Assembly: GCA_014238615.1 (NCBI GenBank)
Contig: JABAAT010000038.1
Span: 142,363 to 206,362 of the forward strand
DNA: 64,000 nt
Source: Gammaproteobacteria bacterium
GTDB lineage: Bacteria > Pseudomonadota > Gammaproteobacteria > Porifericomitales > Porifericomitaceae
Direction: 5' to 3'
In this document: positions 24,094 to 33,516 of the stretch, piece by piece
How positions within the stretch are numbered: position 1 is the stretch's first letter
Layout: every line of letters starts with the position of its first letter
Notes under the pieces: generated by a model
The model's input: the letters and a program-made list of their open reading frames with translations, nothing else
The model's database searches: none
What the model was told of the DNA's origin: nothing
Translations under genes and position numbers: made by a program

Positions 24094-25173
24094 TCAATTT
24101 CCAGTTTCAATTTCCCGGGCGGCCAGGGCCGCCACCGCCAGGGCGCTGGCGCAGGTATTCGTGCTCCGATCCGGGAACAATACCCGCGCCTCCCCCTGGC
24201 AGCGTTCCGCCAGGCGCGGCACCAGGAAAGCACCCGCGCCGGCCGCTATCAGCGGGACCGCACCGCTTCCCCGAAGCACCGGGCGGGAGAGTATCCCGGC
24301 CAGGGCATCGTGCAGTTGCCGCAGTTGCAGTTCCCTGGCGTAGTGCGCCGCCCGGCACCATTTCTCAAGCTCCCGGGGACCCGCGCCCAAGTCCTGTCCG
24401 CAGAGGCGGGCCAGGCGCCGCGCGGAGGCTTTCCCGCCCGCATCCGCACCGTCGCTGGTCCGCAACACATCCGCTTCCCGGGGGAGTTCTCCGCTCAGCC
24501 TGTAGATATCGGCCATGTGCGCGAACGACTCGGCCGCTACCGGTGCCCAGCCGCCGTTCAAGGGCAGACGCTTTGCTATCGCCGCCACGGGGGTGCGGAT
24601 GACTCCGCTGTAAACCAGCTCTCCAGACAACATGCGTTGGGCATCATGCTCTCCCTGGTGCAGACCTTCGCCGTCCGCAAAGGGGAGGATGTCCGTGGTA
24701 GTACCCCCGATGTCCAGAAGAACGCCCGAGGAAATGCTCCGGGCCGCGTAGCCCAGCGTCGCATGCCAATTCGCGGAGGCCACTTGGTCCGGTCTTTCCC
24801 GCGCTTCCCGCGCTTCCAGGAAGCCCCGCAGGGAATAGACTTTCGGTCGATCGAAGCGGCGCTCCAGGTGCTCCAGTAAACACCGCACTCCCGTGTCGCG
24901 GTCCGGGAAGATGTCGCTCAGCTCGGCGGTGAGGGTCAGGGCGTGTGTGAGTTTTTGCCCGGGCAACAGGCGCCAGGCCTGCTCCAGGGCCGTTTGCAAA
25001 TGCTCCAGGCCCTGCCATATGGGCAGCGGCAGTTGCCAGGCTGCCAGGCCCTTACCCTCCCGGTCGCAAAGCGCCAGCTTGAGGTGAGAGCCGCCTATGT
25101 CCCAGCCGGCGCAAACGGCGCCGGGAAAGAGCGCCTCGCTCCGCTCCGCCTTCCGGGCCGTCCGGCTGGTCAC
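24094..25173 (-). CDS. Hydantoinase/oxoprolinase-like protein (H4MPT-linked C1-transfer / MfnF-like)
   Basis: CAGWDIGGSHLKLAL, LLDIGGTTTDILPF; clustered with the AAK kinase and ATP-grasp genes. Confidence 0.75.
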   Translation of the reverse strand: MTSRTARKAERSEALFPGAVCAGWDIGGSHLKLALCDREGKGLAAWQLPLPIWQGLEHLQTALEQAWRLLPGQKLTHALTLTAELSDIFPDRDTGVRCLLEHLERRFDRPKVYSLRGFLEAREARERPDQVASANWHATLGYAARSISSGVLLDIGGTTTDILPFADGEGLHQGEHDAQRMLSGELVYSGVIRTPVAAIAKRLPLNGGWAPVAAESFAHMADIYRLSGELPREADVLRTSDGADAGGKASARRLARLCGQDLGAGPRELEKWCRAAHYARELQLRQLHDALAGILSRPVLRGSGAVPLIAAGAGAFLVPRLAERCQGEARVLFPDRSTNTCASALAVAALAAREIETGN

Positions 25174-26195
25174 GCGAGGTCTCCGCGAGGTACGCGCCGC
25201 GCCGTGGGGCAGAGGTCGACGAGCACCGCTTTTCCCCCTGGGAAGTGCCGCGGCATGGGCCGCCCCCGCGCCAGGTCCAGCACCAGGCGCGCGGGGTTTA
25301 TCCCCAGGGACGCATGCAACCCGATATAGGCTGTCGTCAGGCGCGGGTTGATTTCCAGTACGCGCGGGCCGCTCCGGGTCAGGATCAGATCCACGCCGAC
25401 CAAGCCCCAGAGCCCCGAAACCGCCGCGGTGACAGCGCGCGCCAGGGGCTCAAGATCGCGCTTGTATCGATTCAGGCCGCCCACCACGAGGCTTCCGAGC
25501 CTGATGCCGTCTTGATGCCCGTGGATATTCTGCCGGTTGACCGCCAGCAGGCGGCAACGGCCGTGCGCACAAAGCAGCGTCAGGCTGGCCGCCTGGCCGC
25601 TGATGAAGGGCTGCAGGATCTGCCCCGGCGCTTGGCGCAGGCGGCTCTCCAGGGCTTTCCGATCCTGGAACAGGCAAAGCCCCTCCGCCCCCACTCCATC
25701 GTCTGGTTTCAGCACCCAGCCGCGCGCACGCGGCAGCTCCCGGACGCGGACGCTTCGCGCCGAAAAAGTGGGGACGACCGGGATGCCCCGCGCCGCCAGG
25801 CGGCGCACGGTAGCGTGCTTGGATGCGGTCAGCCTGAGCGCGTGCGCGATGCAACCCAACACCCTGCCGGGCTTGCCCAGGGCGCTCAGCCGGGCCAGGG
25901 CCCCATCCGTCTCGGGAGCAATGGGCCACAGCCATTCGGTCTGCGCACAGACGCTCCGCCAGGTGCTCCAGCAGTGATTTCCGACCATCACCTCCGCCAC
26001 CCCGGGCCGCCGACAGGCGGCCAGCCCGGCGGCCCGCACCGTGACGACACGTACTCCTCCAAGCGCCGTCAGATCGCGCAGCAACGCGCTCCGCATCCCT
26101 TCGCCCTCGACCAGCAGGTCGCCCTCCGGACGCGCGAGGCCGCCACCGGTGATAAACTCACACACGAAGATTTGTTCTGCTGAAACGATGCGCAT
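25170..26195 (-). CDS. ATP-grasp protein (MfnD tyramine-glutamate ligase-like)
   Basis: VCEFITGGGLARPEGDLLVEGEGM; GWVLKPDDGVGAEGLCLF; LVGVDLILTRSGPRVLEINPRLTTAYIGLHASLGIN. Start uncertain; a downstream GTG is possible. Confidence 0.75.
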   Translation of the reverse strand: MRIVSAEQIFVCEFITGGGLARPEGDLLVEGEGMRSALLRDLTALGGVRVVTVRAAGLAACRRPGVAEVMVGNHCWSTWRSVCAQTEWLWPIAPETDGALARLSALGKPGRVLGCIAHALRLTASKHATVRRLAARGIPVVPTFSARSVRVRELPRARGWVLKPDDGVGAEGLCLFQDRKALESRLRQAPGQILQPFISGQAASLTLLCAHGRCRLLAVNRQNIHGHQDGIRLGSLVVGGLNRYKRDLEPLARAVTAAVSGLWGLVGVDLILTRSGPRVLEINPRLTTAYIGLHASLGINPARLVLDLARGRPMPRHFPGGKAVLVDLCPTARRVPRGDLA

Positions 26196-26850
26196 CATTC
26201 CCGTACTGGACCTGAAAGGCGGACTCGTGGTACACGCACGGCGCGGCACGCGGAACCTTTATCGCCCCCTGCATGGACGCGGCCCGGCGTCGCAACCGGA
26301 GATGGTGATAAACAGCCTGCTCGGGCGGCGTTCTTTCTCCCTATTCTACGTTGCCGATCTGGATGCCATTGAGGGTCGCGCCGATCATAAACACTGCCTG
26401 CTGCGCCTCGCCAGGCGTTTTCCCACGCTGCGCTTCTGGGTGGACCAGGGGCGCCGCGACGGATGCGTCCCAAACGCCGGGCGCTGTCCCAACCTGCGCG
26501 GGGTGATCGGCAGTGAAAGCGGCCTGGATCCGGGGCAGCTGGCCGCCCTGAAGCAACCCCCGGCTGCCCTGTCACTGGATTTCCGTGGTTCCCGTTTCCT
26601 CGGAGACGCTACTCTCCTGGAGCATCCCGAGTGCTGGCCGGATACCGTGATCTTACTTGACCTGGAGCGCACCGGCGGCATGATGGGGACGGACCTGGAG
26701 CGCCTGGAGTGGCTGCGGCGGCGCGCGGCGGGACGTACCCTGCTCATCGGCGGGGGCGTCAGCGGCCCCCGGGATCTAGCGCACCTGCGCGCGGCGGGCG
26801 CCGACGGCGCACTGGTCGCCACCGCCTTGCACCAGGGCCGCCTGAACTGA
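26188..26850 (+). CDS. HisA/HisF-related TIM-barrel protein (uncharacterised, C1-cluster type)
   Basis: MRIIPVLDLKGGLVVHARRGTRNLYRP; FYVADLDAIEG; LLIGGGVSGPRDLAHLRAAGADGALVATALH. Confidence 0.82.
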   Translation: MRIIPVLDLKGGLVVHARRGTRNLYRPLHGRGPASQPEMVINSLLGRRSFSLFYVADLDAIEGRADHKHCLLRLARRFPTLRFWVDQGRRDGCVPNAGRCPNLRGVIGSESGLDPGQLAALKQPPAALSLDFRGSRFLGDATLLEHPECWPDTVILLDLERTGGMMGTDLERLEWLRRRAAGRTLLIGGGVSGPRDLAHLRAAGADGALVATALHQGRLN

Positions 26851-26925
26851 AACAGGCGGGCCACGCGCCTTCCCCCAGGACCATCCATTCGCCCGCACTT
26901 TCTTCTCACCGTCCAGGAGCCTGAC

Positions 26926-27282
26926 ATGCACGCCCTATTCGCCCATCTGCACTATTACGCCGCCGTGCTGATCATGCTGGCCGGACTCTACACCGTGATC
27001 GCGCACGGCAACCTGGTGCGCAAACTCATCGGCATGAGCATCTTTCAGAGTTCAGTCTTCATCCTCTACATCAGCATGGGCTACCGATTCGGCGGCTCCG
27101 CACCCATCCTGCAGGAGGGCGTGAGCACCTACGCGAGCCCGCTGCCGCATGTACTGATCCTGACCGCCATCGTCGTGGGGATCTCCACCACCGCGCTGGG
27201 GCTGGCGCTGCTGCGGCTCATCCACCAGGCATATGGAAGCGTTGAAGAAAGCTCCATTGAGGCGTCAGAAACGCATCAGTGA
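26926..27282 (+). CDS. MnhC/NuoK-like subunit
   Basis: Small 3-TM protein; LVRKLIGMSIFQSSVFILYISM ... HVLILTAIVVGISTTALGLAL. Confidence 0.88.
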   Translation: MHALFAHLHYYAAVLIMLAGLYTVIAHGNLVRKLIGMSIFQSSVFILYISMGYRFGGSAPILQEGVSTYASPLPHVLILTAIVVGISTTALGLALLRLIHQAYGSVEESSIEASETHQ

Positions 27283-28748
27283 ACACCGACCACCTCCCGA
27301 TCCTGCAGGTGCTGCTGCCCTTGCTCGGCGCGGTGCTCTGTGTGCTGACACGCACGCCCCGCGCGGCCTGGGTGGTGCAGTTGTTGACCCTGCTCGGAAG
27401 TTTCGCCGTGGCGCTGACGCTGTTCCTGGTGATGCCGCCCGAGGGCCTGGGCTACGCACTGGGCGGATGGGCGCCGCCGCTCGGCATCCATTACGCGCTG
27501 GATCCCTTGAACAGCGCATTCCTGGTCCTGGTCAGCGGTTGTGCGCTGGCGGCGGCGCCGGCGGCGGGGCGACTGCTCACGGTCGAGGCCATGCCCGCCG
27601 CGCGCATCCCCCTCTACTACGCCTGCCTGTTGCTGAACCTCGCCGGCCTGCTGGGCATCCTGATCACCGGCGACATCTTCAACCTCTTCGTGTTCATGGA
27701 AATCGCCTCGCTGTCCGCTTACACGCTGGTGGCGCTGGGGCGCGGCCGGGCCGCCCCGCTGGCCGCCTTCCGCTACCTGGTGGCCGGCACCCTGGGCGCC
27801 ACCTTCTTCCTCATCGGCATCGCCTACCTGTACGCCATGACCGGCACCCTGAACCTGGCCGACCTGGCCCAACGCCTGCCGGAAACGACCTCGCGGCGCA
27901 CGGTCATCATGGCCTTCGCGTTCATCACGCTCGGCTGCGCGACCAAGTTCGCCCTGTTTCCGCTACACGCCTGGCTGCCGGCCGTCTATCGACAGGCACC
28001 GGCGGCCTGCGTGGCCTTCCTGGCCGCCACCTCGAGCAAGGTCTATATCTACGTCTGGCTGCGCATCGCCTACAGCGTGTTCGGCGAGACCATGCGCTCC
28101 CCCTGGGGCCTGCTGCCGATACTGGGCGTCGCGGCCATCGGCGCCCTTCTGTTCGGGTCCGTTCTGGCGCTGCGCAGCCGGGGCCTGCGCGAGCTGCTGG
28201 CCTACTCCAGCATCGCCCAGGTCGGTTACATCATGCTGGCCCTGAGCCTGGGCACCCCCCAGGGGATCGCGGCCGGGCTCCTGTACATGTTCCATCACGC
28301 CCTCATCAAGGGCACCCTGTTCATGGCGGCGGCCGGCTTCCTGCAGGGGGCCGGCGGCAGCGGCCCCAGGCAGTTGCAAGGCGCCGCGCGGGAAATGCCG
28401 TGGAGCTTCGCCACGATCTTCCTGGCGTGCCTGGCCCTGTTTGGTTTCCCCTTGAGTTCCGGCTTCCTCAGCAAGTGGCAGCTACTCAGGGGACTCATGG
28501 AGCATGGCTTCTGGCTGGGGACGGCGGCCGCGGTGACGGCTTCCCTGCTGGGCGCCGCCTACTGCTGGAAACTGCTGCGCTGTCTCCTGGATCAGCCCCC
28601 GGATAACATCGCGCCGCGCCGCGATCCGCCCGCCGCGACCCTGCTCGCCTGCTGGCTGCTGCTGCTGCCCTCACTGGCCATCGGCCTGTTCGGCGCCAGG
28701 GCCTTTGACTGGGCGCAAAGCGCCGCCGCGGTGCTGGTGTCCCCGTGA
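27279..28748 (+). CDS. Proton-translocating antiporter subunit (MnhD/NuoN-like)
   Basis: GDIFNLFVFMEIASLSAYTLVA; KFALFPLHAWLPAVYRQAPAACVAFLAATSSKV; LAYSSIAQVGYIML. Confidence 0.88.
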   Translation: MNTDHLPILQVLLPLLGAVLCVLTRTPRAAWVVQLLTLLGSFAVALTLFLVMPPEGLGYALGGWAPPLGIHYALDPLNSAFLVLVSGCALAAAPAAGRLLTVEAMPAARIPLYYACLLLNLAGLLGILITGDIFNLFVFMEIASLSAYTLVALGRGRAAPLAAFRYLVAGTLGATFFLIGIAYLYAMTGTLNLADLAQRLPETTSRRTVIMAFAFITLGCATKFALFPLHAWLPAVYRQAPAACVAFLAATSSKVYIYVWLRIAYSVFGETMRSPWGLLPILGVAAIGALLFGSVLALRSRGLRELLAYSSIAQVGYIMLALSLGTPQGIAAGLLYMFHHALIKGTLFMAAAGFLQGAGGSGPRQLQGAAREMPWSFATIFLACLALFGFPLSSGFLSKWQLLRGLMEHGFWLGTAAAVTASLLGAAYCWKLLRCLLDQPPDNIAPRRDPPAATLLACWLLLLPSLAIGLFGARAFDWAQSAAAVLVSP

Positions 28749-30196
28749 GCAACGCTTTCCTGCTGGCGACAGTACTGGCCTGGCCGCTCGGCAGCGCGCT
28801 GCTGCTGGGCGCGCTCCGACACCGGGAACGCGCCTGCGCCTGGCTCGCCATCCTCGCCCCCTGGCCCCTGGGCGGACTCCTCGCCCTGCTCTGCCACCGC
28901 CTGGTCAACGGCGCACCCCCACGCCTGGAACTGCTGGAGCCGCTGCCGGGCATATCCTGCGTTTTTGAAGTGGAGCCGCTGGGCATGCTCTTCGCCCTGC
29001 TGGCCGGCGTCCTGTGGATCCCCAGTGCCCTGTACAGCGTCGCCTACGCGCGTGCCCACGGGCTACGGCATCGGGCCCGCTTCCACGCCTGTTTCGCCGC
29101 CGCCATCGCCGCCGCCTTGGGAATCGCCTTCAGCGGCAACTTGTTAACGCTCTTCATCTGCTACGAACTGCTCACCCTGGTCACCTACCCACTGGTAACC
29201 CACGAGGGAGACGCCGCGGCCAGGCGCGCCGGGCGGCGCTACCTGCTCTACCTGCTCGGCAGTTCCCTCGGCCTGCTGCTGCCCGCCTGCATCATCGTCC
29301 AACTGCTTGCGGGGGAAACCCGCTTCGCGCACGGCGGCATCCTGGCCGGGCACGTCAGCGATTTCGGCGCCGGCTGGCTCTACCTGCTCTTCGTGTTCGG
29401 TACCGGCAAGGCAGCCCTCATGCCGCTGCACCGCTGGCTGCCGGCGGCCATGGTGGCGCCGGCGCCGGTCAGCGCCTTGCTGCACGCCGTGGCGGTGGTC
29501 AAGGCAGGTGCCTTCACGATCCTGAAAGTCTCCTGGTTTACCTTCGGCCTGGACCTGTTAAACGGCAACTGGGGCGCGGAGTTCGTGATGTGGGTCGCCT
29601 GTTTCACCATCATCGCCGCCTCCTGCATCGCCCTGCGCCTGGATCACCTGAAGGAGCGTCTCGCCTACTCCACCATCAGCCAGTTGTCCTACATCATCCT
29701 GGGTGCCGCCGCCGCCCACCCGCTGGCCTGGCTGGGCGGCGCCCTGCACATGCTGATCCACGGCTTCGCCAAGATCACCCTGTTCTTCTGCGCCGGAGCC
29801 ATCGCCGTCACCACCCACCGTGACCGTGTCAGTGAACTGGACGGACTGGGACGCATCATGCCACTGACCATGGTGATCTTCGTCATCGGCGCCTTGGCCG
29901 TCATCGGTCTGCCGCCCGGCTCCGGCGTATGGAGCAAGTGGCTGCTGTTAAGCGGCATGGCGGCACAGCAACACTGGCTGGCGCTCGGCTGCCTGCTGCT
30001 GAGCTCCCTGCTGAGCATCCAGTACCTGCTGATCATCCCGGGACGCGCCTTCCTCCCGGGGCCCCACGGGGAGCGCCGGGAAGCCCCCGCCGGCTGCCTG
30101 GCGGCGCTCGCATTCTGCGCCATCGGCACCCTGCTCCTGTTCCTGTGGCCCGGCCCGGCCGAGGAGCTGCTGCGCCGGCTCAAGGATGCCTCGTGA
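28745..30196 (+). CDS. Proton-translocating antiporter-like subunit (NuoL/NuoM-like)
   Basis: FICYELLTLVTYPLVTH; KAALMPLHRWLPAAMVAPAPVSALLHAVAVVKAG; LAYSTISQLSYIILGAAAAHPLA. Confidence 0.87.
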   Translation: MSNAFLLATVLAWPLGSALLLGALRHRERACAWLAILAPWPLGGLLALLCHRLVNGAPPRLELLEPLPGISCVFEVEPLGMLFALLAGVLWIPSALYSVAYARAHGLRHRARFHACFAAAIAAALGIAFSGNLLTLFICYELLTLVTYPLVTHEGDAAARRAGRRYLLYLLGSSLGLLLPACIIVQLLAGETRFAHGGILAGHVSDFGAGWLYLLFVFGTGKAALMPLHRWLPAAMVAPAPVSALLHAVAVVKAGAFTILKVSWFTFGLDLLNGNWGAEFVMWVACFTIIAASCIALRLDHLKERLAYSTISQLSYIILGAAAAHPLAWLGGALHMLIHGFAKITLFFCAGAIAVTTHRDRVSELDGLGRIMPLTMVIFVIGALAVIGLPPGSGVWSKWLLLSGMAAQQHWLALGCLLLSSLLSIQYLLIIPGRAFLPGPHGERREAPAGCLAALAFCAIGTLLLFLWPGPAEELLRRLKDAS

Positions 30197-30468
30197 GCGC
30201 GCAACACACACCCCACGAAACGCACCCGGCGCCGCGCCCACCCATTCCCACCTGGCTGCGCTACTCCCTGCTCGCCTTCAGCGTCATCTGTGCACTGCTG
30301 TTGCTGGCCGATTCCCTGGTGCACCGGCACGTGGAGCACGCCCTGGAGCGCTGGTGGGGCTTCTACGGCATGTTCGGCTTTTTGGCCTGCGTCGCCCTGG
30401 TGGAGGCGGCCAAGCTCCTGCGCCACCTCCTGATGCGGCCCAGGAACTACTACGAGGACAAGGACTGA
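30193..30468 (+). CDS. Small two-TM hypothetical protein within the antiporter cluster
   Basis: GTG start overlaps the preceding stop (GTGA); LRYSLLAFSVICALLLLADSL and YGMFGFLACVALVEAAKLL segments. Confidence 0.75.
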   Translation: MSAQHTPHETHPAPRPPIPTWLRYSLLAFSVICALLLLADSLVHRHVEHALERWWGFYGMFGFLACVALVEAAKLLRHLLMRPRNYYEDKD

Positions 30469-30469
30469 G

Positions 30470-32149
30470 ATGCCGCCCTGGCTCTGTTTCTACGGCGCCG
30501 CCCTGCTCCTGGCCGTGGCGCCAAAACGCCTCCAGGGGACCATCCTGGTGGCCACGCCGTTGCTCAGCGCGGCCCTGTTCCTGACAGGAACATACGCCGA
30601 GGGCATGACGCTGCAAATCGCCGGGCGGTCCCTGGTGCTTTGCCAAGTGGACGCCCTGAGCAAGCCTTTCCTGTTGATCTTTCACTTCGCGGCCCTGCTC
30701 GGCGCGGTGTTCGCACTCCACCTGCGCGATCGCCTGCAGCACGGCGCCGCCCTGTTCTACATAGGCAGCGCCCTGGGCGCCTTACTGGCCGGCGACCTCA
30801 TCTCCCTGCTGCTGTTCTGGGAACTGATGGCGTTCAGTTCAGCCATCCTGGTCTGGGCGGGACGCGGAAAACAAAACCTGCGCACGGCGCTCCGCTACCT
30901 GGTATTGCAATTGATCTCCGGGCAACTTCTGCTGGCCGGCACCGTGCTGCTCATACAACAGGGCACGGGAACCGGGCTGAATCCGCCCCCGCCGGACTCC
31001 CCGGCGTACTGGTTGCTACTGGCCGCCTTTGGGCTGAAATGCGCCTTCCCCCCCACCCACAACTGGCTGACCGAAGCTTATCCGAGCGCCACCCCCACCG
31101 GCACGGTCTTCCTCAGCGCCTTCACCACCAAGGTCGCGGTCTATGCCCTGGCCAGGTTTTTCACGGGCGAGGAACTGCTGATCTACATCGGCGCCTTGAT
31201 GGCCTGCTTCCCGATCTTCTACGCCGTGATCGAGAACGATCTGCGCCGCGTACTCTGCTACAGCATGATCAACCAGTTAGGTTTCATGGTCTGCGGCCTG
31301 GGCGTCGGCACCGCCCTGGCCGTGAACGGCGCCGTCGCCCACGCCTGCAACGACATCGTCTTCAAAAGCCTGCTGTTCATGTCCATGGGCGCCGTGCTAC
31401 ACGTCACCGGCATCATCGAGGGCTCCAGGCTGGGCGGCCTGTACCGCAAGATGCCCCGCACCGCCGCCCTCTGCATCATCGGCGCCGCCTCCATCTCGGC
31501 CTTCCCGCTGTTCAGCGGCTTCGTCAGCAAATCCCTGATCATGAGCGCCCTCCTCATGGAAGGCCACCACACCATCTGGCTGGTCATGCTGTTCGCTTCC
31601 GCCGGGGTCTTCCACCACGCCGGCATCAAGATCCCCTACTTTGCCTTCTTCGCCCATGACGCCGGACTGAAGGCCCACGAAGCTCCACGCAACATGTTGA
31701 TCGCCATGACCCTGGCGGCTGCCTTCTGCATCCTCATCGGCTGCTTTCCCAGTCTGCTCTACGCACAGCTGCCCCACGAGTTCTCTTACAGCGCCTATGA
31801 CGCCGGCCACGTACTCGCACAGCTACAGCTGCTGTGCTTCTCCGCCCTGGCCTTCATCTGGCTCAATCTAAGCGGTCGCTATCCCCCCGAACTACCCTCC
31901 GTCAACCTCGACATGGAGTGGTTCTACCGAAGCCTGGGAGCAAACACCTGGCGCCGCGCCTGCACCACGGCAGCCCGCATGGCACACATCTGGAACACAC
32001 GGTGCAACCACTTCAAACCGCTTCTCAGGGAAGCCGAACAAAGCCTCCTGGAGCGCCCCGGACTCAGCCAGGCCGCCAACAGCGGACTCCTGGTTTACTG
32101 CCTGCTGACCCTGCTCACCTTGCTGCTGCTCTACGGCTACGCCCTCTAG
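30470..32149 (+). CDS. Na+/H+ antiporter subunit D-like protein with C-terminal extension
   Basis: FWELMAFSSAILVWAG; KCAFPPTHNWLTEAYPSATPTGTVFLSAFTTKVAVYAL; CYSMINQLGFMVCGLG. Confidence 0.88.
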   Translation: MPPWLCFYGAALLLAVAPKRLQGTILVATPLLSAALFLTGTYAEGMTLQIAGRSLVLCQVDALSKPFLLIFHFAALLGAVFALHLRDRLQHGAALFYIGSALGALLAGDLISLLLFWELMAFSSAILVWAGRGKQNLRTALRYLVLQLISGQLLLAGTVLLIQQGTGTGLNPPPPDSPAYWLLLAAFGLKCAFPPTHNWLTEAYPSATPTGTVFLSAFTTKVAVYALARFFTGEELLIYIGALMACFPIFYAVIENDLRRVLCYSMINQLGFMVCGLGVGTALAVNGAVAHACNDIVFKSLLFMSMGAVLHVTGIIEGSRLGGLYRKMPRTAALCIIGAASISAFPLFSGFVSKSLIMSALLMEGHHTIWLVMLFASAGVFHHAGIKIPYFAFFAHDAGLKAHEAPRNMLIAMTLAAAFCILIGCFPSLLYAQLPHEFSYSAYDAGHVLAQLQLLCFSALAFIWLNLSGRYPPELPSVNLDMEWFYRSLGANTWRRACTTAARMAHIWNTRCNHFKPLLREAEQSLLERPGLSQAANSGLLVYCLLTLLTLLLLYGYAL

Positions 32150-32211
32150 TACACCCTGTCGATCCGTACAGCCCGAAACCCGGGCAAAACCGCGGCCTTG
32201 CACTGCCTGCC

Positions 32212-33516
32212 TCATGGGGAGGCTTGCAACATGGCGGAGTTTGTATCCACTTTCCGGCCAAGCAAGTGGTTGTATTGTCGGCGCACTTCGGTGGTGAGTT
32301 TCCGGTAGGCGCGCAGGAAGCTGATGCCGTCCGGGTGGCCGGTGGCGCGGGCCGGTCTTGCCAGCTTCTCCGGGTCCTGGGGGAAACTGGAGACGGCGCG
32401 CATGTCCAGCAGGCGCAGGCTGGCTTCGATGCGCTTGAGTTGGTCATAGGCGTGCAACAGCCACGCGGCGCGTTCCCGCTCCAGGAGTTCGTTCCTTGCG
32501 GCGATTCTCAGGCAGTGGCGGGTGCCGCCCTGGTACAGTTCGGGCAGCCCGGCGCCGTGTGTGAGCTGCAGGTAATGGGTGATAAAGTCGATGTCCATGA
32601 GGCCGCCCGGGCCGCACTTGACGTCGTGCCGACCAAGGGGATGACCCAGCTTCTGTTCCACGCGTTGGCGCATGGCAAGGATATCTTCCCGCAGGCGGGC
32701 GGCGCCCGGATGGGTCTTGCCGAGGAGGCGGCTGCGGATCTCCTCCAGAAGCCCTGCAGCGCGGCCTTCCGGGTCGTACAGGGGACGGCAGCGGCAGAGC
32801 AGCTGTTTTTCCCAGGTGTCACGGGCGCCCTGGTAGTATTTCCCGAAACCATCGAGGCTGGTGACCAGGGTGCCGGCGGAGCCATGCGGGCGCAGGCGGG
32901 TGTCTATCTCGTAAAGCTGGCCGCTGGGCGAGAGTGCCGCGCAGCGGCGCAGCAACAGGAGGACTTCCCGGTTGATCGTGCTGCTCCCCGCGGCATTCGG
33001 GTAAAGGAAAATCAGGTCCAGGTCGGAACCGTAGTTCATCTCCGCTCCGGCCAGGCGCCCCATACCCATCACCATGAAGTGCTGCCTGGTTTCCTGGATG
33101 GCGCCGCGCACCAAGGTACGGAGGGTGGCCGCGGCGAGCTCCGTCAACCCCTGTTCCAGGGTTTCCCGTGACAATTCGCCGCGCAATTCGGCGGCCAGCC
33201 AGCGCAGCATGTTTTCATTGCGCCGGACACGTAACCGCTCCAGGCCCGTCTCCGGGTCACCGACCGCCGTTTCCTCCAGGGACGGACCGGGTGGCGCCCG
33301 CTCCAGTTGGCGGGCTCCCTGCCGCCCGTGGTAGAAGAGAAAGCGTGTGAAGTACCAGCTGGCGCCGAACAGGGCTTCCAGCACGTTGCGGGCGGCCGGG
33401 ACGCCACCCCATCCGGAGCGGGCGCAGAGTTCATCCCAACGCTCCAGGCTGCTCCGGGCGAGAGCCTGGTCCCATGGGTGCAGGGGGGGTGGGAATGCCT
33501 GTGGTTGGGTACTCAA
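32212..33516 (-). CDS. glnE: Glutamate-ammonia-ligase adenylyltransferase, C-terminal half (separate ORF)
   Basis: GRLAGAEMNYGSDLDLIFLYP; YEIDTRLRPHGSAGTLVTSLDGFGKYYQ; KCGPGGLMDIDFITHYLQL. TTG start overlapping the upstream stop. Confidence 0.82.
   Translation of the reverse strand: MSTQPQAFPPPLHPWDQALARSSLERWDELCARSGWGGVPAARNVLEALFGASWYFTRFLFYHGRQGARQLERAPPGPSLEETAVGDPETGLERLRVRRNENMLRWLAAELRGELSRETLEQGLTELAAATLRTLVRGAIQETRQHFMVMGMGRLAGAEMNYGSDLDLIFLYPNAAGSSTINREVLLLLRRCAALSPSGQLYEIDTRLRPHGSAGTLVTSLDGFGKYYQGARDTWEKQLLCRCRPLYDPEGRAAGLLEEIRSRLLGKTHPGAARLREDILAMRQRVEQKLGHPLGRHDVKCGPGGLMDIDFITHYLQLTHGAGLPELYQGGTRHCLRIAARNELLERERAAWLLHAYDQLKRIEASLRLLDMRAVSSFPQDPEKLARPARATGHPDGISFLRAYRKLTTEVRRQYNHLLGRKVDTNSAMLQASP

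Noticed and set aside
27233-28606. 457-aa plus-strand ORF within the antiporter cluster
   Set aside because: Gly/Pro/His/Arg-rich alternative frame of the MnhD-like gene; no domain.
31834-33171. 445-aa plus-strand ORF
   Set aside because: Antisense to glnE, composition typical of GC-rich antisense frames.
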